64,000 nucleotides of DNA. Origin: Myxococcales bacterium (lineage in GTDB: Bacteria > Myxococcota_A > Polyangia > Haliangiales > Haliangiaceae). The notes under the pieces were generated by a model that was not told the DNA's origin, searched no databases, and saw nothing but the letters and a program-made list of their open reading frames with translations. The position numbers and the translations under genes are program-made. Below, piece by piece: positions 12,101 through 24,611 of the stretch (position 1 is the stretch's first letter; each line of letters opens with the position of its first letter). Location of the stretch: assembly GCA_947483555.1 (NCBI GenBank), contig CANKMW010000019.1, positions 1 to 64,000 on the forward strand, in the 5' to 3' direction.

Positions 12101-12594
12101 CGTCGCGCTACGTCGACAGCTCGCTCGAGCGACTCGAGGTGCGCGCCACCGGCATGGTGCCCGAGCGTCATCGCGTGCTGGTGAACGGCGCCGTGTTGCC
12201 GATGCGCGCCACCAGCGCCGCCGACATCCACGTCGCGGGCGTGCGCTTCCGGGCCTGGTGCCCGCCCCACAGCCTGCAGCCCCACCTCGGCGTCCACCAC
12301 CCGGTCCGCTTCGACGTGGTCGACACCTGGGCATCGCGCTCGCTGGGCGCCGGCGCCTACCACGTCTGGCACCCCGAGGGCCGCGGCTTCCGGTCGCCGC
12401 CGCTGACCCGGTTCGAGGCCAGCGCGCGGCGGTCGCAACGGTTCACCCATGACGGCCCGACGCCGTACCCGGTCCGGCCGCGCGAGACGCGACCGCACCC
12501 CGACCAACCGTACACGCTGGATCTACGCCGCCTCGATCTCGACCGTGCCCTACCGCGCTTCGAAGACTGGCCGGAGGAGGAGGAGGCGTCGTGA
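9106..12594 (+). CDS. Transglutaminase-like cysteine hydrolase fused to DUF2126
   Basis: The product has 1162 residues from the ATG at 9106. Residues 1-80 form the beta-rich N-domain of bacterial transglutaminase-like proteins ([20 protein letters not shown]). The catalytic triad is visible: Cys in [13 protein letters not shown], His in [12 protein letters not shown] and Asp in [12 protein letters not shown]. From about 330 the long DUF2126 region begins ([55 protein letters not shown]). This two-part form is known next to alpha-E and permuted ATP-grasp genes. It starts a row of genes joined by GTGA overlaps. The family is predicted to act on peptide or isopeptide bonds; the substrate is unknown. 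Confidence 0.88.
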   Translation: MRLLVQHRSHYAYPRPAALGPHVVRLRPANHTRARVESYRLAIAGEHHLHWQQDPHGNHVARVTFKVAQRVPSFELLVELALDIKPVNPFDFLVDARCRELPFSYPDGLAAELAPFRSVDDPAFGVGARARAFLDELPRKGKVVDVIVALNQQVAAAVAYVIREEAGVWTPEETLAHGRGSCRDSAVLLVAALRSRGLAARFVSGYLIQLADEGMIPDQPRGVAKDVVDLHAWAEVFLPGAGWIGLDATSGLFTGEGHVPLCATASPALAAPIEGSSDVTADRVEFGTSILRLGHEPRPTAPYTEAVWTSLLDAADRADAVLDAAAITLTSGGEPTFTSREDPAEPEWNGEALGAGKSRQGQALAAALRDQLAPGAAVLERMGKHYPGEPLPRWSLDIIGRRDGVPVWPQRALGGAATAETARRLVETIARELGLPPTLAPAPAYEDPFQVVQDEAALPVGVDPRHAGLDDPDERRRLARTLDRGAGTPVGWVLPLARATDGAWRSESWTFRREHLFLVPGDSPAGLRLPLASLGPGLPTPPPLDPSLDPTHPFDPRVAADVDVDADPDALAIADVDDREPEPPPDAAPAERARWVLRRAHRQLRIDASDPNRARIQLEAPQALTSSPPDSTATPPTALAGGAGIRTALVVEPRLGALHVFLPPVRRFADWLDLVAAIDRARAATGLDTRLEGYPPPPAPVQLRFAVTPDPGVLEVNLPPTARGRDHAALLETVFDVALASGLQSEKYLLDGRLAGSGGGHHITLGGPTPLGSPFLIRPDLLASLITFVQHHPCMSYLFTGLFVGPTSQAPRVDEARHDALYELELALDRAHGAGPTPAWLVDGLFRNLLCDVAGSTHRAELSIDKLYDPQTPYGRQGLVELRAFEMPPHPRLAAAQVLLARALIAAFTQAPCRGALVRWGQGLHDRFLLPWFLERDLDDVLAFLAGRELGMPTDAFRPFLELRCPLVGTIDAGDVRVEVRNAIEPWPVLGEEVGGGGTSRYVDSSLERLEVRATGMVPERHRVLVNGAVLPMRATSAADIHVAGVRFRAWCPPHSLQPHLGVHHPVRFDVVDTWASRSLGAGAYHVWHPEGRGFRSPPLTRFEASARRSQRFTHDGPTPYPVRPRETRPHPDQPYTLDLRRLDLDRALPRFEDWPEEEEAS

Positions 12595-14407
12595 CGCCGG
12601 CGACCGCCGCGGGGCCGCACTGTGCCGAGCAGGGTGCCGAGCAGGCGGCGATCGATCCACTCGACGACCGGCTCGCCGCCGCGGACCTGGCGATCTGGAT
12701 CGGCGCCGAGCCGACCTTCACGCGCAGAGAATCCAACGACCCGTGGTGGTTGTGGCAGGCCGATCCGGACCTGCCCGGCGCCGAGGACAAGCGACGGCGC
12801 GCGGCGCAGATGGCGACCATCCTGGGCCGACGAATCCGCGGTGCCGAGGTCCATCGCGTGATCGGGCGCCAGTATCCGGACGAGGAAGCGCCGCGCTTCT
12901 GTTTCGGCGTGCGGGCGCCGCGAAGCGCGCCGCCGGCCGGCGAGCCCCGAACGCGGGGCCACGACGACGACGACGACCGCGATCCGGCCGTCGACGCGTT
13001 GCTGGCGGCGGTGCCAGCGGCGACGCCCGTGATCGGACCGGATCAGCTCTGGTTGACGGTGACGGCCGATCCTGGCGTGGTGGAGGTGAACACGGCGCCG
13101 TGTCCGGATCTGGCGTCGTTCGGTGGCCACCTCGACGACGTGTGGATCGCGGCCGCGAGCGCGGGCCTGTCGGCGTACCGGTGGCGCTACAACGGCGACG
13201 AGGTCGACTCCGGCGGCGGTGGTCAACTGACGCTGGGCGGACCGAGCCCGGACGCCAGCCCGTTCTTCCGCCATCCAGCGCTGCTGCCGCGAATGATCCG
13301 CTACTTCGCCAATCACCCGGCGCTGTCGTACTGGTTTCTCGGCGAGTGCGCCGGCTCGGCGTCGCAATCGCCGCGCGCCGACGAGGGGGTGCGCGAACGA
13401 TGGGAGGAGCTGCGCCTGGCGTGCGCGTGGCTCGAACACGAGGCGCACCGCGGGCGGGTGACCCCGCACACCTTGTGGTCGAGCCTGGCCCCGCTCCTGG
13501 TCGACGCCGGCGGCAACTCGCACCGCGCCGAGATCAACGTCGAGAAGCTGTGGAACCCGCACCTGGCGAACCGCGGCAAGCTCGGCGTGGTCGAGTTGCG
13601 TGCCTTTCGCATGCCGCGAACCCCGGCCGACATGGTCGCGGTGGCGGCGCTGGTGCGCGCGGTGGCGGCGCGCTGCGCGCTCGCCCCCTACGAGGCGGCG
13701 ATCATCGACTGGGGCGCCGAGCTTCATGACCGGTGGGCGCTGCCGTGGTTCCTGGCCGAGGATCTCGACCTCGTGCTCGATGATCTCGCGGCCCACGACC
13801 TCCCGCTCGAGCGGCACCAAGCGCGGCTGCGCGGGTTTCGCCACCACGCGCTCGGCGCCACGCGGGTCGGCGGCTTCGGCATCGAGCTGTCGCGGGCGCT
13901 GGAGTTCTGGCCGCTGGTCGGCGACCTGGCGTCGCAAGAGCGCGCCACCGCGCGCCTGGTCGACGCCTCGAGCGAGCGGCTCGAGCTGGTCGCCGACCGC
14001 GAGGGCGACGCCGCGATCACCATCCGGATCGCCGGCCACGCCGTCACCCCGCGCGTCAACGTCGACGGCGCGTGGCGCTACCACGTGCTTGGCCTGCGCC
14101 GGCGCCAGTTCGTGCCCGACCCCGGTCTGGTGCCGACCCTGCCCGCCGACGAACCGTTGCGCCTCGCCATCGAGGCCGGTGGCGAGGCGGTGACGATGGC
14201 GTGGTACGCGTGGCGGCCGGGAGGCGGTGCGTACGACGGCCTGCCGGGCGACGACGCCGAGGCGGACGCCCGCCGCCGCGAGCGGCTGATCGTCACCCCG
14301 AGCGCCGCCGCCACCGTCGCGACCACCACGCCCGCCGCGCCGGCCACCTGGACCCTGGACGTGCGCGCGCTCCACGCCCGCCCTCGCGACGCGGAGCCGA
14401 GCCCGCC

Positions 14408-14411
<4 letters not shown>
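12591..14411 (+). CDS. Stand-alone DUF2126 protein, paralogue of the C-terminal part of the upstream gene
   Basis: The product has 606 residues. It repeats the DUF2126 landmarks of the preceding protein: IWIGAEPTFTRRES, LTVTADPGVVEVNTAPCP, DSGGGGQLTLGGPSPDASPF, NSHRAEINVEKLWNP and VVELRAFRMP. The transglutaminase domain is absent, so this looks like a duplication that kept only DUF2126. The fold has been compared with glutamine-synthetase-like or circularly arranged amidoligases; the reaction is not known. The GTG start overlaps the previous stop as GTGA, and its own stop overlaps the next start in the same way, so the three genes are translationally coupled. Confidence 0.85.
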
Positions 14412-15865
<1,454 letters not shown>

Positions 15866-15869
15866 ACGA

Positions 15870-16091
15870 CTACTCCCACCCGGCGCGACCGCCGCGCAGG
15901 AAGACGGTGGCCAGCAACGCGGTGAGCACCGCCAGCCCCACGAAGCCGGCCGCGATGAGGAGGCCGCCGGCGGTCTTCGACCGCGCGCCACCGACGCCGT
16001 GGCGGGCCGCCCGCGCCAGCATCGCGCCGGGCAGCATCGTCGCCACCGACCAGGCGCCCATCAGCAGCAGGTACCAGACCGCCTCGGACAT
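15870..16091 (-). CDS. Small two-helix membrane protein
   Basis: 73 residues on the minus strand inside the otherwise plus-strand cluster. Two hydrophobic segments (about 5-25, AVWYLLLMGAWSVATML, and 42-65, GGLLIAAGFVGLAVLTALLA) flank a short basic loop. I do not recognise the family. Support comes from strong GC bias at third codon positions and a TAGAGT box exactly 6 nt before the ATG, a pattern shared by many real genes here. The stop lies 4 bp from the stop of the convergent ATP-grasp gene. Confidence 0.65.
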   Translation of the reverse strand: MSEAVWYLLLMGAWSVATMLPGAMLARAARHGVGGARSKTAGGLLIAAGFVGLAVLTALLATVFLRGGRAGWE

Positions 16092-16097
16092 GCGCAG

Positions 16098-16103
16098 ACT
16101 CTA
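16098..16103 (-). promoter_or_regulatory. -10 box (TAGAGT) of a probable leaderless promoter
   Basis: TAGAGT on the minus strand lies 6 nt before the ATG at 16091 of the small membrane protein. Confidence 0.45.
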
Positions 16104-16151
16104 TCCTGGTCAGCGGGCTGGTCACCCGGCCGGGCACCGGGGCCGTCAGCC

Positions 16152-17114
16152 ATGATCTCGCGGGTCGCCGATCACTGCTTCTGGTACGGCCGCTACGTCG
16201 AGCGCGCCGAGTCGACGGCGCGCCTGCTGTCGACCACCCACAACCTGGCCCTCGACGCCGAGCTGGAGCCGGCGGCGTGCTGGCGACCGGTGGTGGTGGT
16301 CGCCGGCGAGGAGGACGCGTTCAAGAGCCGGTGGGGCGACGACGACGGCGCGTTCGCCGACGGCGAGCGGGTCGAACAGACGCTGACCTGGGACGCCGAC
16401 ACCGGGGTCTCGATCCGCCGTTCGCTGGAGGGCGCGCGCTGGAACGCGCGCTCGATCCGCGAGGTGGTTTCGATCGATGCCTGGGAGAGCACCAACGAGC
16501 TCCACCTCTACATGCGCAGCGACGGCGCCCGCGCCGACTTCGCCGAGCGCCGCTTCGACTTCTACCGCCGCATCCGCGCCGGCACCCAGCTGGTGCTCGG
16601 CCAGCTGCGCTCGACGATGCTGCACGACGAGCCGCTCGACTTCATCTGGCTCGGTGTCATGCTCGAGCGGGTCAGCCAGACCGCGCGCATCCTCGACGTC
16701 CACCACCACGCCATCACCACCGGGGCACCACGTCACGAGGTGGTGGCGACCTCGCTGTGGCTGTCGCTGCTGCGCTCGCTGTCGGGCTACGAGCCGTTCA
16801 TGAAGCGGCACCAGGGCCGGGTCGGCTCCGACACCGTGATCCGGTTCTTGATCGGCGAGGATCGCTTCCCGCGTTCGGTCGCCTACTGCGTGCATTCGGC
16901 CTACGAGCGGCTGTGCGGCATCCGCCCGCCGACCGCCACCGATCTACCCGGTGGCCAGACGCTCGAGCAGCTGCGCATCCTCGACGAGCTGGTCCGCACC
17001 CAGCGCAACGAGCTCCATGACGGCGAGGACGTGCACGATCTCCTGACCACCGTCGTCGACGAGGCCCACGCCATCTGCGACTCGCTGGGCAAGGAGCTCC
17101 TCGGCCATGCCTGA
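16152..17114 (+). CDS. Alpha-E domain protein
   Basis: The product has 320 residues. It starts with the characteristic ISRVADHCFWYGRYVERAES, then ARLLSTTHNLALD, NARSIREVVSIDAWESTNEL, FIWLGVMLERVSQTARILDV and RFLIGEDRFPRSVAYCVHSA. The all-helical alpha-E family (COG2307) nearly always sits beside the permuted ATP-grasp ligase and a transglutaminase, and is thought to be a partner or scaffold in that amide-forming system. The ATG at 16152 begins the conserved block and was chosen over upstream in-frame codons. It is separated from the ATP-grasp gene by the small minus-strand gene. Confidence 0.9.
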   Translation: MISRVADHCFWYGRYVERAESTARLLSTTHNLALDAELEPAACWRPVVVVAGEEDAFKSRWGDDDGAFADGERVEQTLTWDADTGVSIRRSLEGARWNARSIREVVSIDAWESTNELHLYMRSDGARADFAERRFDFYRRIRAGTQLVLGQLRSTMLHDEPLDFIWLGVMLERVSQTARILDVHHHAITTGAPRHEVVATSLWLSLLRSLSGYEPFMKRHQGRVGSDTVIRFLIGEDRFPRSVAYCVHSAYERLCGIRPPTATDLPGGQTLEQLRILDELVRTQRNELHDGEDVHDLLTTVVDEAHAICDSLGKELLGHA

Positions 17115-17163
17115 TCCCGGCACAGGTTCCGATCCCCCGGTGGGCGAGGCCGGCGCGCGGTAG

Positions 17164-17169
17164 TAGAGT
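17164..17169 (+). promoter_or_regulatory. -10 box (TAGAGT) of a probable leaderless promoter
   Basis: TAGAGT lies 6 nt before the GTG start at 17176. Confidence 0.45.
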
Positions 17170-17175
17170 CGGGCG

Positions 17176-19065
17176 GTGCCCAACCTCCTCGCGATGTCTT
17201 TCGAGGGCGAGCTGGCGCCGTCGTTCGATCTGACCTGTCTCGAACCGGGGCGCACGCTGCCCGACGGCTGGGGGCTCGGTTACTACCCGGGCGGTGAGCC
17301 GTCGGCGACCGTGCTCAAGGAACCGGCGCCGCCGCAGGGCTCGATCCGCAGCCAGCTGGCGCGGGCGTGGGAGCACCTCGAGTCGTCCCTGTTCGTGCTC
17401 CACATCCGCAGCGCGCGCTGGGGCGCGATCACCGACGCCAACACCCAGCCGTTCGTGCGCAGCTGGGGTCGCCGCGACTGGATGATCGGGCACTCCGGCA
17501 GCCTGACCACGCGACCGACTGACGACCGCGGCGATCGCGGCGTGTTCGAGCCGATCGGATCAACCGACACCGAACAGCTGTTCTGTATCCTGATGTCGCG
17601 CTTTGCCGAGCGGGGCTGGAAGAGCATCGCCGACGCCAACCTCCCTGAGGTTCGCGACTGGCTCGATGTGTTCGACGACGATGGCGGCCTGACGATCGCC
17701 CTCACCGATGGCCGCGACCTGCTGGTGTACGCCGATCGCGATCAGGACAGCACCATCTGGCTGGGGCAGCTGTCGCCGCCCTACGACCGCTGCGTGATCG
17801 GCGACGGCGATCTGATCGTCGATCTGGGCGCGCGCGGCACCAAGAGTCGCAAGGGGGTGATCGCGTCATCGACGCCGCTGCGGGCGATCGATCCGCCGGC
17901 CGCCGCCGAGGCGGACGCGGCCGGCCGCGCCGCCGCCGACACCGCCGAGGGACGACGCCCGGCCGCCGTGACCCCAACGGCGACGGTACCGCCGATCATC
18001 TGGACCCAGGTCCCGGCCGGCCACCTGGTCATCATCCGGCAGGGCGCCGTGGTCACCGACATCGGTCCGCCGTCGGCGGGCGCCACGCCGCGGGCGTCGC
18101 TGGTCGCGCCCGCCGTGCAAGCACGGTTCGCCATGGCCAGCGCCGGCGCCGCGCCGGTGCGCACGTTCCAGGTCCGCCACCGCACCTTGTACCGCTATCC
18201 CAAGCCCATCGAACGCTCGACCCACGTCCTGCGCCTGACGCCGCGCGTGGACCGCCTGCAGGAGCTCCTCGAGCACACGCTCACCGTCTCGGTGCCTGGC
18301 CAGACCGCCGACTTCGAGGACGTGTTCGGCAACCGGGTCCGCCGCCTGCACATCGACACGCCATGGACCGAGATGCTGATCGAGGCCACCAGCAAGGTCC
18401 GGGTCAGCGACGTCGCGCCGCTCGACTTACGCGCCCTCAAGGCGCGCTCGACGATCCCGCTGGTGTGGATGCCGTGGCAGCGCCAGACCATGGCGCCGTA
18501 CCTGTTGCCGCCCGAGCTGCCCGAGAGTCAGCTCGACGAGCTCACCGAGTACGCGATGAGCTTCGTGAAACGCAACGACTTCGACTTGCTCGACACGCTG
18601 CTCGACATCAACGCGTCGATCTTCAAGGAGTACACCTACCGCCAGGGCTCGACGACGGTATTCACGACCCCGTTCGAGGTCTACAACAGCCGGCGCGGCG
18701 TCTGCCAGGACTTCACCAACCTGTTCATCTGCCTGGCGCGCCTGCTCAGCGTGCCGGCGCGCTACGTCTGCGGCTACATCTACTGTGCACCTCCCGACAG
18801 CGAGTCGATCGCGACCGTCGTGACCGTCACGCCCAGAGCCAACACGGTCCAGAGCGAAGCCTCGCACGCCTGGGTCCAGCTCTACCTGCCCGAGGTCGGC
18901 TGGAAGGGCTTCGACCCCACCAACGGCATCCTGACCCAGACCGATCATGTTCGCGTCGCCGTCGGCCGCAACTACGTCGACGCCACGCCGACCTCGGGCA
19001 CGATCTACGTCGGTGGCGGTCGCGAGACCCTCGAGGTCGACGTCAAGGTGGTGCGGGTCGAGTAG
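17176..19065 (+). CDS. Class II glutamine amidotransferase-like domain (lacking the N-terminal Cys) fused to a transglutaminase
   Basis: The product has 629 residues. The first 270 follow class II glutamine amidotransferases of the YafJ type (LLAMSFEG, GWGLGYYPGG, VLHIRSARWG, NTQPFVRSWGRRDWMIGHSG). The expected catalytic Cys after the start Met is a proline (MPNLLAM), so this half is probably inactive or binding-only. From about 330 a transglutaminase follows: VRHRTLYRYPKPIERSTHV, catalytic Cys in RRGVCQDFTNLFICL, His in EASHAWVQLYLP and Asp in GWKGFDPTNGIL, all intact. It closes the alpha-E/ATP-grasp cluster and is convergent with the ligase gene. Confidence 0.87.
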   Translation: MPNLLAMSFEGELAPSFDLTCLEPGRTLPDGWGLGYYPGGEPSATVLKEPAPPQGSIRSQLARAWEHLESSLFVLHIRSARWGAITDANTQPFVRSWGRRDWMIGHSGSLTTRPTDDRGDRGVFEPIGSTDTEQLFCILMSRFAERGWKSIADANLPEVRDWLDVFDDDGGLTIALTDGRDLLVYADRDQDSTIWLGQLSPPYDRCVIGDGDLIVDLGARGTKSRKGVIASSTPLRAIDPPAAAEADAAGRAAADTAEGRRPAAVTPTATVPPIIWTQVPAGHLVIIRQGAVVTDIGPPSAGATPRASLVAPAVQARFAMASAGAAPVRTFQVRHRTLYRYPKPIERSTHVLRLTPRVDRLQELLEHTLTVSVPGQTADFEDVFGNRVRRLHIDTPWTEMLIEATSKVRVSDVAPLDLRALKARSTIPLVWMPWQRQTMAPYLLPPELPESQLDELTEYAMSFVKRNDFDLLDTLLDINASIFKEYTYRQGSTTVFTTPFEVYNSRRGVCQDFTNLFICLARLLSVPARYVCGYIYCAPPDSESIATVVTVTPRANTVQSEASHAWVQLYLPEVGWKGFDPTNGILTQTDHVRVAVGRNYVDATPTSGTIYVGGGRETLEVDVKVVRVE

Positions 19066-19083
19066 GGCCCCGCGCGGCGGCCC

Positions 19084-20601
19084 CTAGCGATAGCCGTCCC
19101 GACGCTTCACCGCCGCCCGCTGCTCCGCGTCGGCCGAGGCCTGGGCCTCGCTCGCGAACGCCGTCAGCCGGGTCTGTCCCCCGGCGCCGCGGGCGCCGAA
19201 CGTCACCAGGTGCTGGGCGCCGCGGACCTCGACGCGCCAGAACTTGCCGGGATTGCCGGCAAGCTCGAGCGTGATCTGCAGGCTGGCCGCGCTGGTCGAC
19301 ACCCGCGGGGCGCCGGAATTCGGCGTCGGTTTCGGCGTCGGTTTCGGCGTCGGTTTCGGCGTCGGTTTCGGCGTCGGTTTCGGCGTCGGTTTCGGCGTCG
19401 GTTTCGGCGACGGTTTCGGCGTCGGTTTCGGCGTCGGTTTCGGCGCCGGTTTCGGCGCCGGTTTCGGCGCCGGTTTCGGCGACGGTCTCGGCGTCGGTCT
19501 CGGCGTCGGTTTCGGCGTCGGCTTCGAAGCCGTCGCCGGCAACTCGAGGTCGATCCGCACGCCGACGTAGCTTGGAAACCGCGGCACGCCGTCGTCCGAT
19601 AGCTCCTGGTACCGGAACGTGATCACGCTGCCCACCGGCGGCGGGTTGCCGCGCTCCTCGTCCGACAGGCCGGTGCCGACGTTGAACCGGGTCCCGTCGG
19701 GCAACTCCACCTCCAGCGCCCCGACCCGGCCCTTGTGCTTGCCAGCGCCCGGCGCGTGACCGCGGACCCGCGCCTCGGCGTCGTGGAACGTCTTCACCTT
19801 CAAGAGCGACGACGATCGACCGATCTCGTACCTCGATCCCGGGCGCCGCAGCATCAGCCCTTCGCCGCCGAGCGCCTCGATCCGCGCCAGCTCGCCGCGC
19901 AGGTGAGCGACGCCTTCGCAGCGCACGTGCTCGTGCCAGCGCGCGTACGCCGGCCCGTGCCGCGTCATGACGCCGCGCACCTCGTCCATGCGCTCCTCGA
20001 AGGGCGCCTTCGACGCCGGGGCGTCGAAGACCACGTAGAGGATCTGCTTCCAGGCCTGGCCGGCGTCGCCGGAGCGCACCACGCTGATGGCTTTCTGGAA
20101 TTGTTTGCGGCCCATCCACAGCTCGCCATCGAGCGGATGCTCGGGCAGGCCGCTGGTGAACCAGGCCGGCGCCGCGAAGCGGTTGCCCAGGCGCGACATG
20201 AAGCTGCTGCCGTTCCAGTAGGCCCGGATCCCGTCGAGCTTCTCGCTCATCCACCAGCCGTCCGGGGCGACGTCCAGCTCCCACTTGTGGGCGAGCAGGA
20301 TCGGCGGCGCGGTGTCCTTGGCCTGCGCTGGCTTTCGCCCGCCGCCCGTCCCGGCCGCGGTCGCGCGTGCGCCGCCGCCGCCGCCGCCGCCACCACTGAA
20401 CGCTCCGACCCGGGCGTCCTCGACCTCGGCGCCCAGGTGGGCCCGCAGGTGCTTGCAGGTCCGGGCGTCGATCGCCCGCCCCTGGTTGCGCCAGGCCGGA
20501 CAGGTGCACGCGTAGACCCCGCCCTGGCGCGACAGCGTGTAGCGCGCCGAACCCGAGCCCTGCACCTCGATCGAGTCGCCGTCGGCGAGCCCACCACCCA
20601 C
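19084..20601 (-). CDS. SWIM zinc finger - LigE-type ATP-dependent DNA ligase - WGR fusion
   Basis: The product has 505 residues. Residues 20-56 are a SWIM finger (C32, C34, C49, H51). Residues 100-355 are a minimal ATP-dependent DNA ligase: the adenylated lysine K121 in [18 protein letters not shown] (158-162), GGEGLMLR (245-252), motif V LLKVK (266-270), then an OB fold ending [13 protein letters not shown]. Residues 358-427 are a Pro-Lys-Pro-Thr linker made of the GCCGAAACC repeat. Residues 440-505 are a WGR domain ([17 protein letters not shown] ... RRDGYR). The enzyme would seal nicks in DNA, with both flanking modules as likely nucleic-acid readers. LigE relatives are normally free-standing and often exported; no signal peptide is seen here. 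It starts 3 nt after the WGR gene. Confidence 0.88.
   Translation of the reverse strand: MGGGLADGDSIEVQGSGSARYTLSRQGGVYACTCPAWRNQGRAIDARTCKHLRAHLGAEVEDARVGAFSGGGGGGGGARATAAGTGGGRKPAQAKDTAPPILLAHKWELDVAPDGWWMSEKLDGIRAYWNGSSFMSRLGNRFAAPAWFTSGLPEHPLDGELWMGRKQFQKAISVVRSGDAGQAWKQILYVVFDAPASKAPFEERMDEVRGVMTRHGPAYARWHEHVRCEGVAHLRGELARIEALGGEGLMLRRPGSRYEIGRSSSLLKVKTFHDAEARVRGHAPGAGKHKGRVGALEVELPDGTRFNVGTGLSDEERGNPPPVGSVITFRYQELSDDGVPRFPSYVGVRIDLELPATASKPTPKPTPRPTPRPSPKPAPKPAPKPAPKPTPKPTPKPSPKPTPKPTPKPTPKPTPKPTPKPTPKPTPNSGAPRVSTSAASLQITLELAGNPGKFWRVEVRGAQHLVTFGARGAGGQTRLTAFASEAQASADAEQRAAVKRRDGYR
19318..19530 (-). repeat. GCCGAAACC short-unit repeat tract, copy in the ligase linker
   Basis: Units of GCCGAAACCGAC on the minus strand are read here as Pro-Lys-Pro-Thr. 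In the phasin and M23 genes the same word is read as Ala-Glu-Thr, so the frame differs. Confidence 0.85.
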
Positions 20602-20604
20602 GAC

Positions 20605-21119
20605 CTACTGCTCCTCGTGACCCTCACCGGCGAGGCTGGCGAGCAGCCGGTAGTACGCCTTGCGGGCGTCCTCGGGACTGCCGTAGGTCTCGACCGCATC
20701 CATGCGCACCGTCGCCCCCGCCAGCGACAGGTGGGTCGCGACCTTGCGCGTGCCCTTGCTCAGCGCCAGCCGGGCCTCGAGCCCGGGCTTGCCAGCAGCG
20801 GCCGCCGCGGCTGGCGGACCGCCCTTCTTCTTCGCAGCTGGCTTGTCCTCTTCTTCCTCCTCCTCCTCGGCCTCGTCCTCGGCCTCCTCGCCGTCGCCAC
20901 CGCCGCCGCCGGCGTCGGCGTAGCCCTTCTTGCGCTTCTCGCGCTCGAGCTTCTCGAGCTCCTTCTTGGCCGCGTCGGGCGAGCCCAGGTCCTTCACCTG
21001 GGTCTGGCCGGCAGTGCCGATCTTGCCGTAGTTGACGTACATCGTTCCGCCCTCGACGCGCGCGCGCCAGAACTTGCTCGAGGTGCCTTCTTCGAACTCG
21101 AGGTGGACCTGCCAGTCGC

Positions 21120-21123
<4 letters not shown>
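20605..21123 (-). CDS. WGR domain protein of the retron operon
   Basis: The product has 172 residues. Residues 1-70 are a clear WGR domain: FEEGTSSKFWRARVEGG, MYVNYGKIGTAGQTQVKDLG, EKRKKGYADA. A very acidic stretch follows (EEAEDEAEEEEEEEDK, about 78-95), then a Lys/Gly/Ala hinge. The last 60 residues (ARLALSKGTRKVATHLSLAG ... YGSPEDARKAYYRLLASLAG) look like a decayed second WGR unit. The ATG overlaps the reverse transcriptase stop as ATGA, so translation of the two is coupled; that is the best evidence that WGR and retron work together. WGR modules in PARPs read DNA breaks; binding to msDNA or to damaged DNA is inference. Confidence 0.88.
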
Positions 21124-22463
<1,340 letters not shown>

Positions 22464-22485
22464 GCCGCCCTCTCGATCGCACGAC

Positions 22486-22580
22486 CGACTCGGACTCGCG
22501 CGACGCGACGCGCGGTGGGGTGAATTCCGGGGGCGTCGATCGTGACGCCGGGCCCGGCACAGGGGACGGGAACGTCCCCT
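22486..22580 (-). repeat. Dispersed hairpin repeat, copy A (between retron a2 and the RT gene)
   Basis: On the minus strand this begins with a perfect 8-bp hairpin (AGGGGACG, loop TTCC, CGTCCCCT; 22561-22580), then a GC-rich arm and ATTCACCCC, then GCGTCGCGCGAGTC. A diverged copy in the opposite orientation lies inside the giant HEAT gene at 29056-29139. Confidence 0.7.
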
Positions 22581-22589
22581 GAGAAAAGA

Positions 22590-22602
22590 TCCAGGAGGAG
22601 GA
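22590..22602 (-). repeat. Retron a2 arm
   Basis: TCCTCCTCCTGGA on the minus strand, an exact reverse complement of the a1 arm 233 bp away. Confidence 0.85.
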
Positions 22603-22626
22603 ACCGCTCGCTACATCCCTCATGGG

Positions 22627-22761
22627 ACACGGTAGGCTCACCGGTTTGCCGCCCCGAGGGGCCCCAGATGTTGGGCGCAAACCGTGGTCGCTCGGTTGGT
22701 CCAGCTGGGCCCAACATCTGGGGCCCCTCGGGGCGAGCAAACCACGAACAGCCTACCTTGT
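22627..22761 (-). other. Retron msd stem-loop (predicted template of msDNA)
   Basis: The stem is built from three paired blocks. The inner 26-bp block is perfect (22651-22676 with 22709-22734), closing a 32-nt loop. A 7-bp block (22643-22649 with 22737-22743) lies outside a small bulge. An outer block of 12 bp with one mismatch (22627-22638 with 22750-22761) lies beyond a second internal loop. Long stems with small bulges like this are typical of msDNA such as Mx162. Confidence 0.9.
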
Positions 22762-22835
22762 GGAGAGTGGCTACTGCTTGTGCCGGGACGGCGCGACGCC
22801 GCCCTTGCGCCGGAGCGCAGGCTAACGAAGACGAC

Positions 22836-22848
22836 TCCTCCTCCTGGA
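22836..22848 (-). repeat. Retron a1 arm
   Basis: TCCAGGAGGAGGA on the minus strand near the 5' end of the RNA, pairing with a2. TTAGC follows 11 nt after it. Confidence 0.85.
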
Positions 22849-22870
22849 AAAACCGAACACGGCCACGGCG

Positions 22871-22900
22871 ACGGTAGTCGCCACAGCCCGAACCTGTCAA
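22871..22900 (-). promoter_or_regulatory. Candidate promoter of the retron ncRNA
   Basis: A consensus -35 TTGACA (22895-22900, minus strand) is separated by 18 nt from a -10-like TACCGT (22871-22876). The predicted start near 22864 lies about 16 nt upstream of a1, where a retron transcript should begin. The promoter sits directly after the SWIM-WGR stop codon. Confidence 0.6.
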
Positions 22901-22916
22901 CGCGATGCGCGCGTCG

Positions 22917-24611
<1,695 letters not shown>

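Larger units (their letters stand above)
22590..22848 (-). ncRNA. Retron msr-msd non-coding RNA
   Basis: The RNA is transcribed from the minus strand, 5' end at about 22848-22864. It has every expected retron part. The ends are a perfect 13-nt inverted repeat (a1 22836-22848, a2 22590-22602). Fourteen nt after a1 comes TTAGC, giving a candidate branching G at 22822. Two small msr hairpins follow (TGCGC/GCGCA with loop TCCG near 22806-22819, and CGGCG/CGCCG near 22787-22799). Then comes a very long msd stem-loop (22627-22761). The RT gene begins 126 nt after a2. Assignment rests on structure plus position; sequence homology to a known msr was not tested. Confidence 0.9.

Noticed and set aside
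22561..22580. The perfect hairpin at 22561-22580 as an intrinsic terminator of the retron RNA
   Set aside because: No T-rich tract follows on the minus strand, and the hairpin is part of a dispersed repeat with another copy inside a gene. Termination here cannot be excluded but is not supported.
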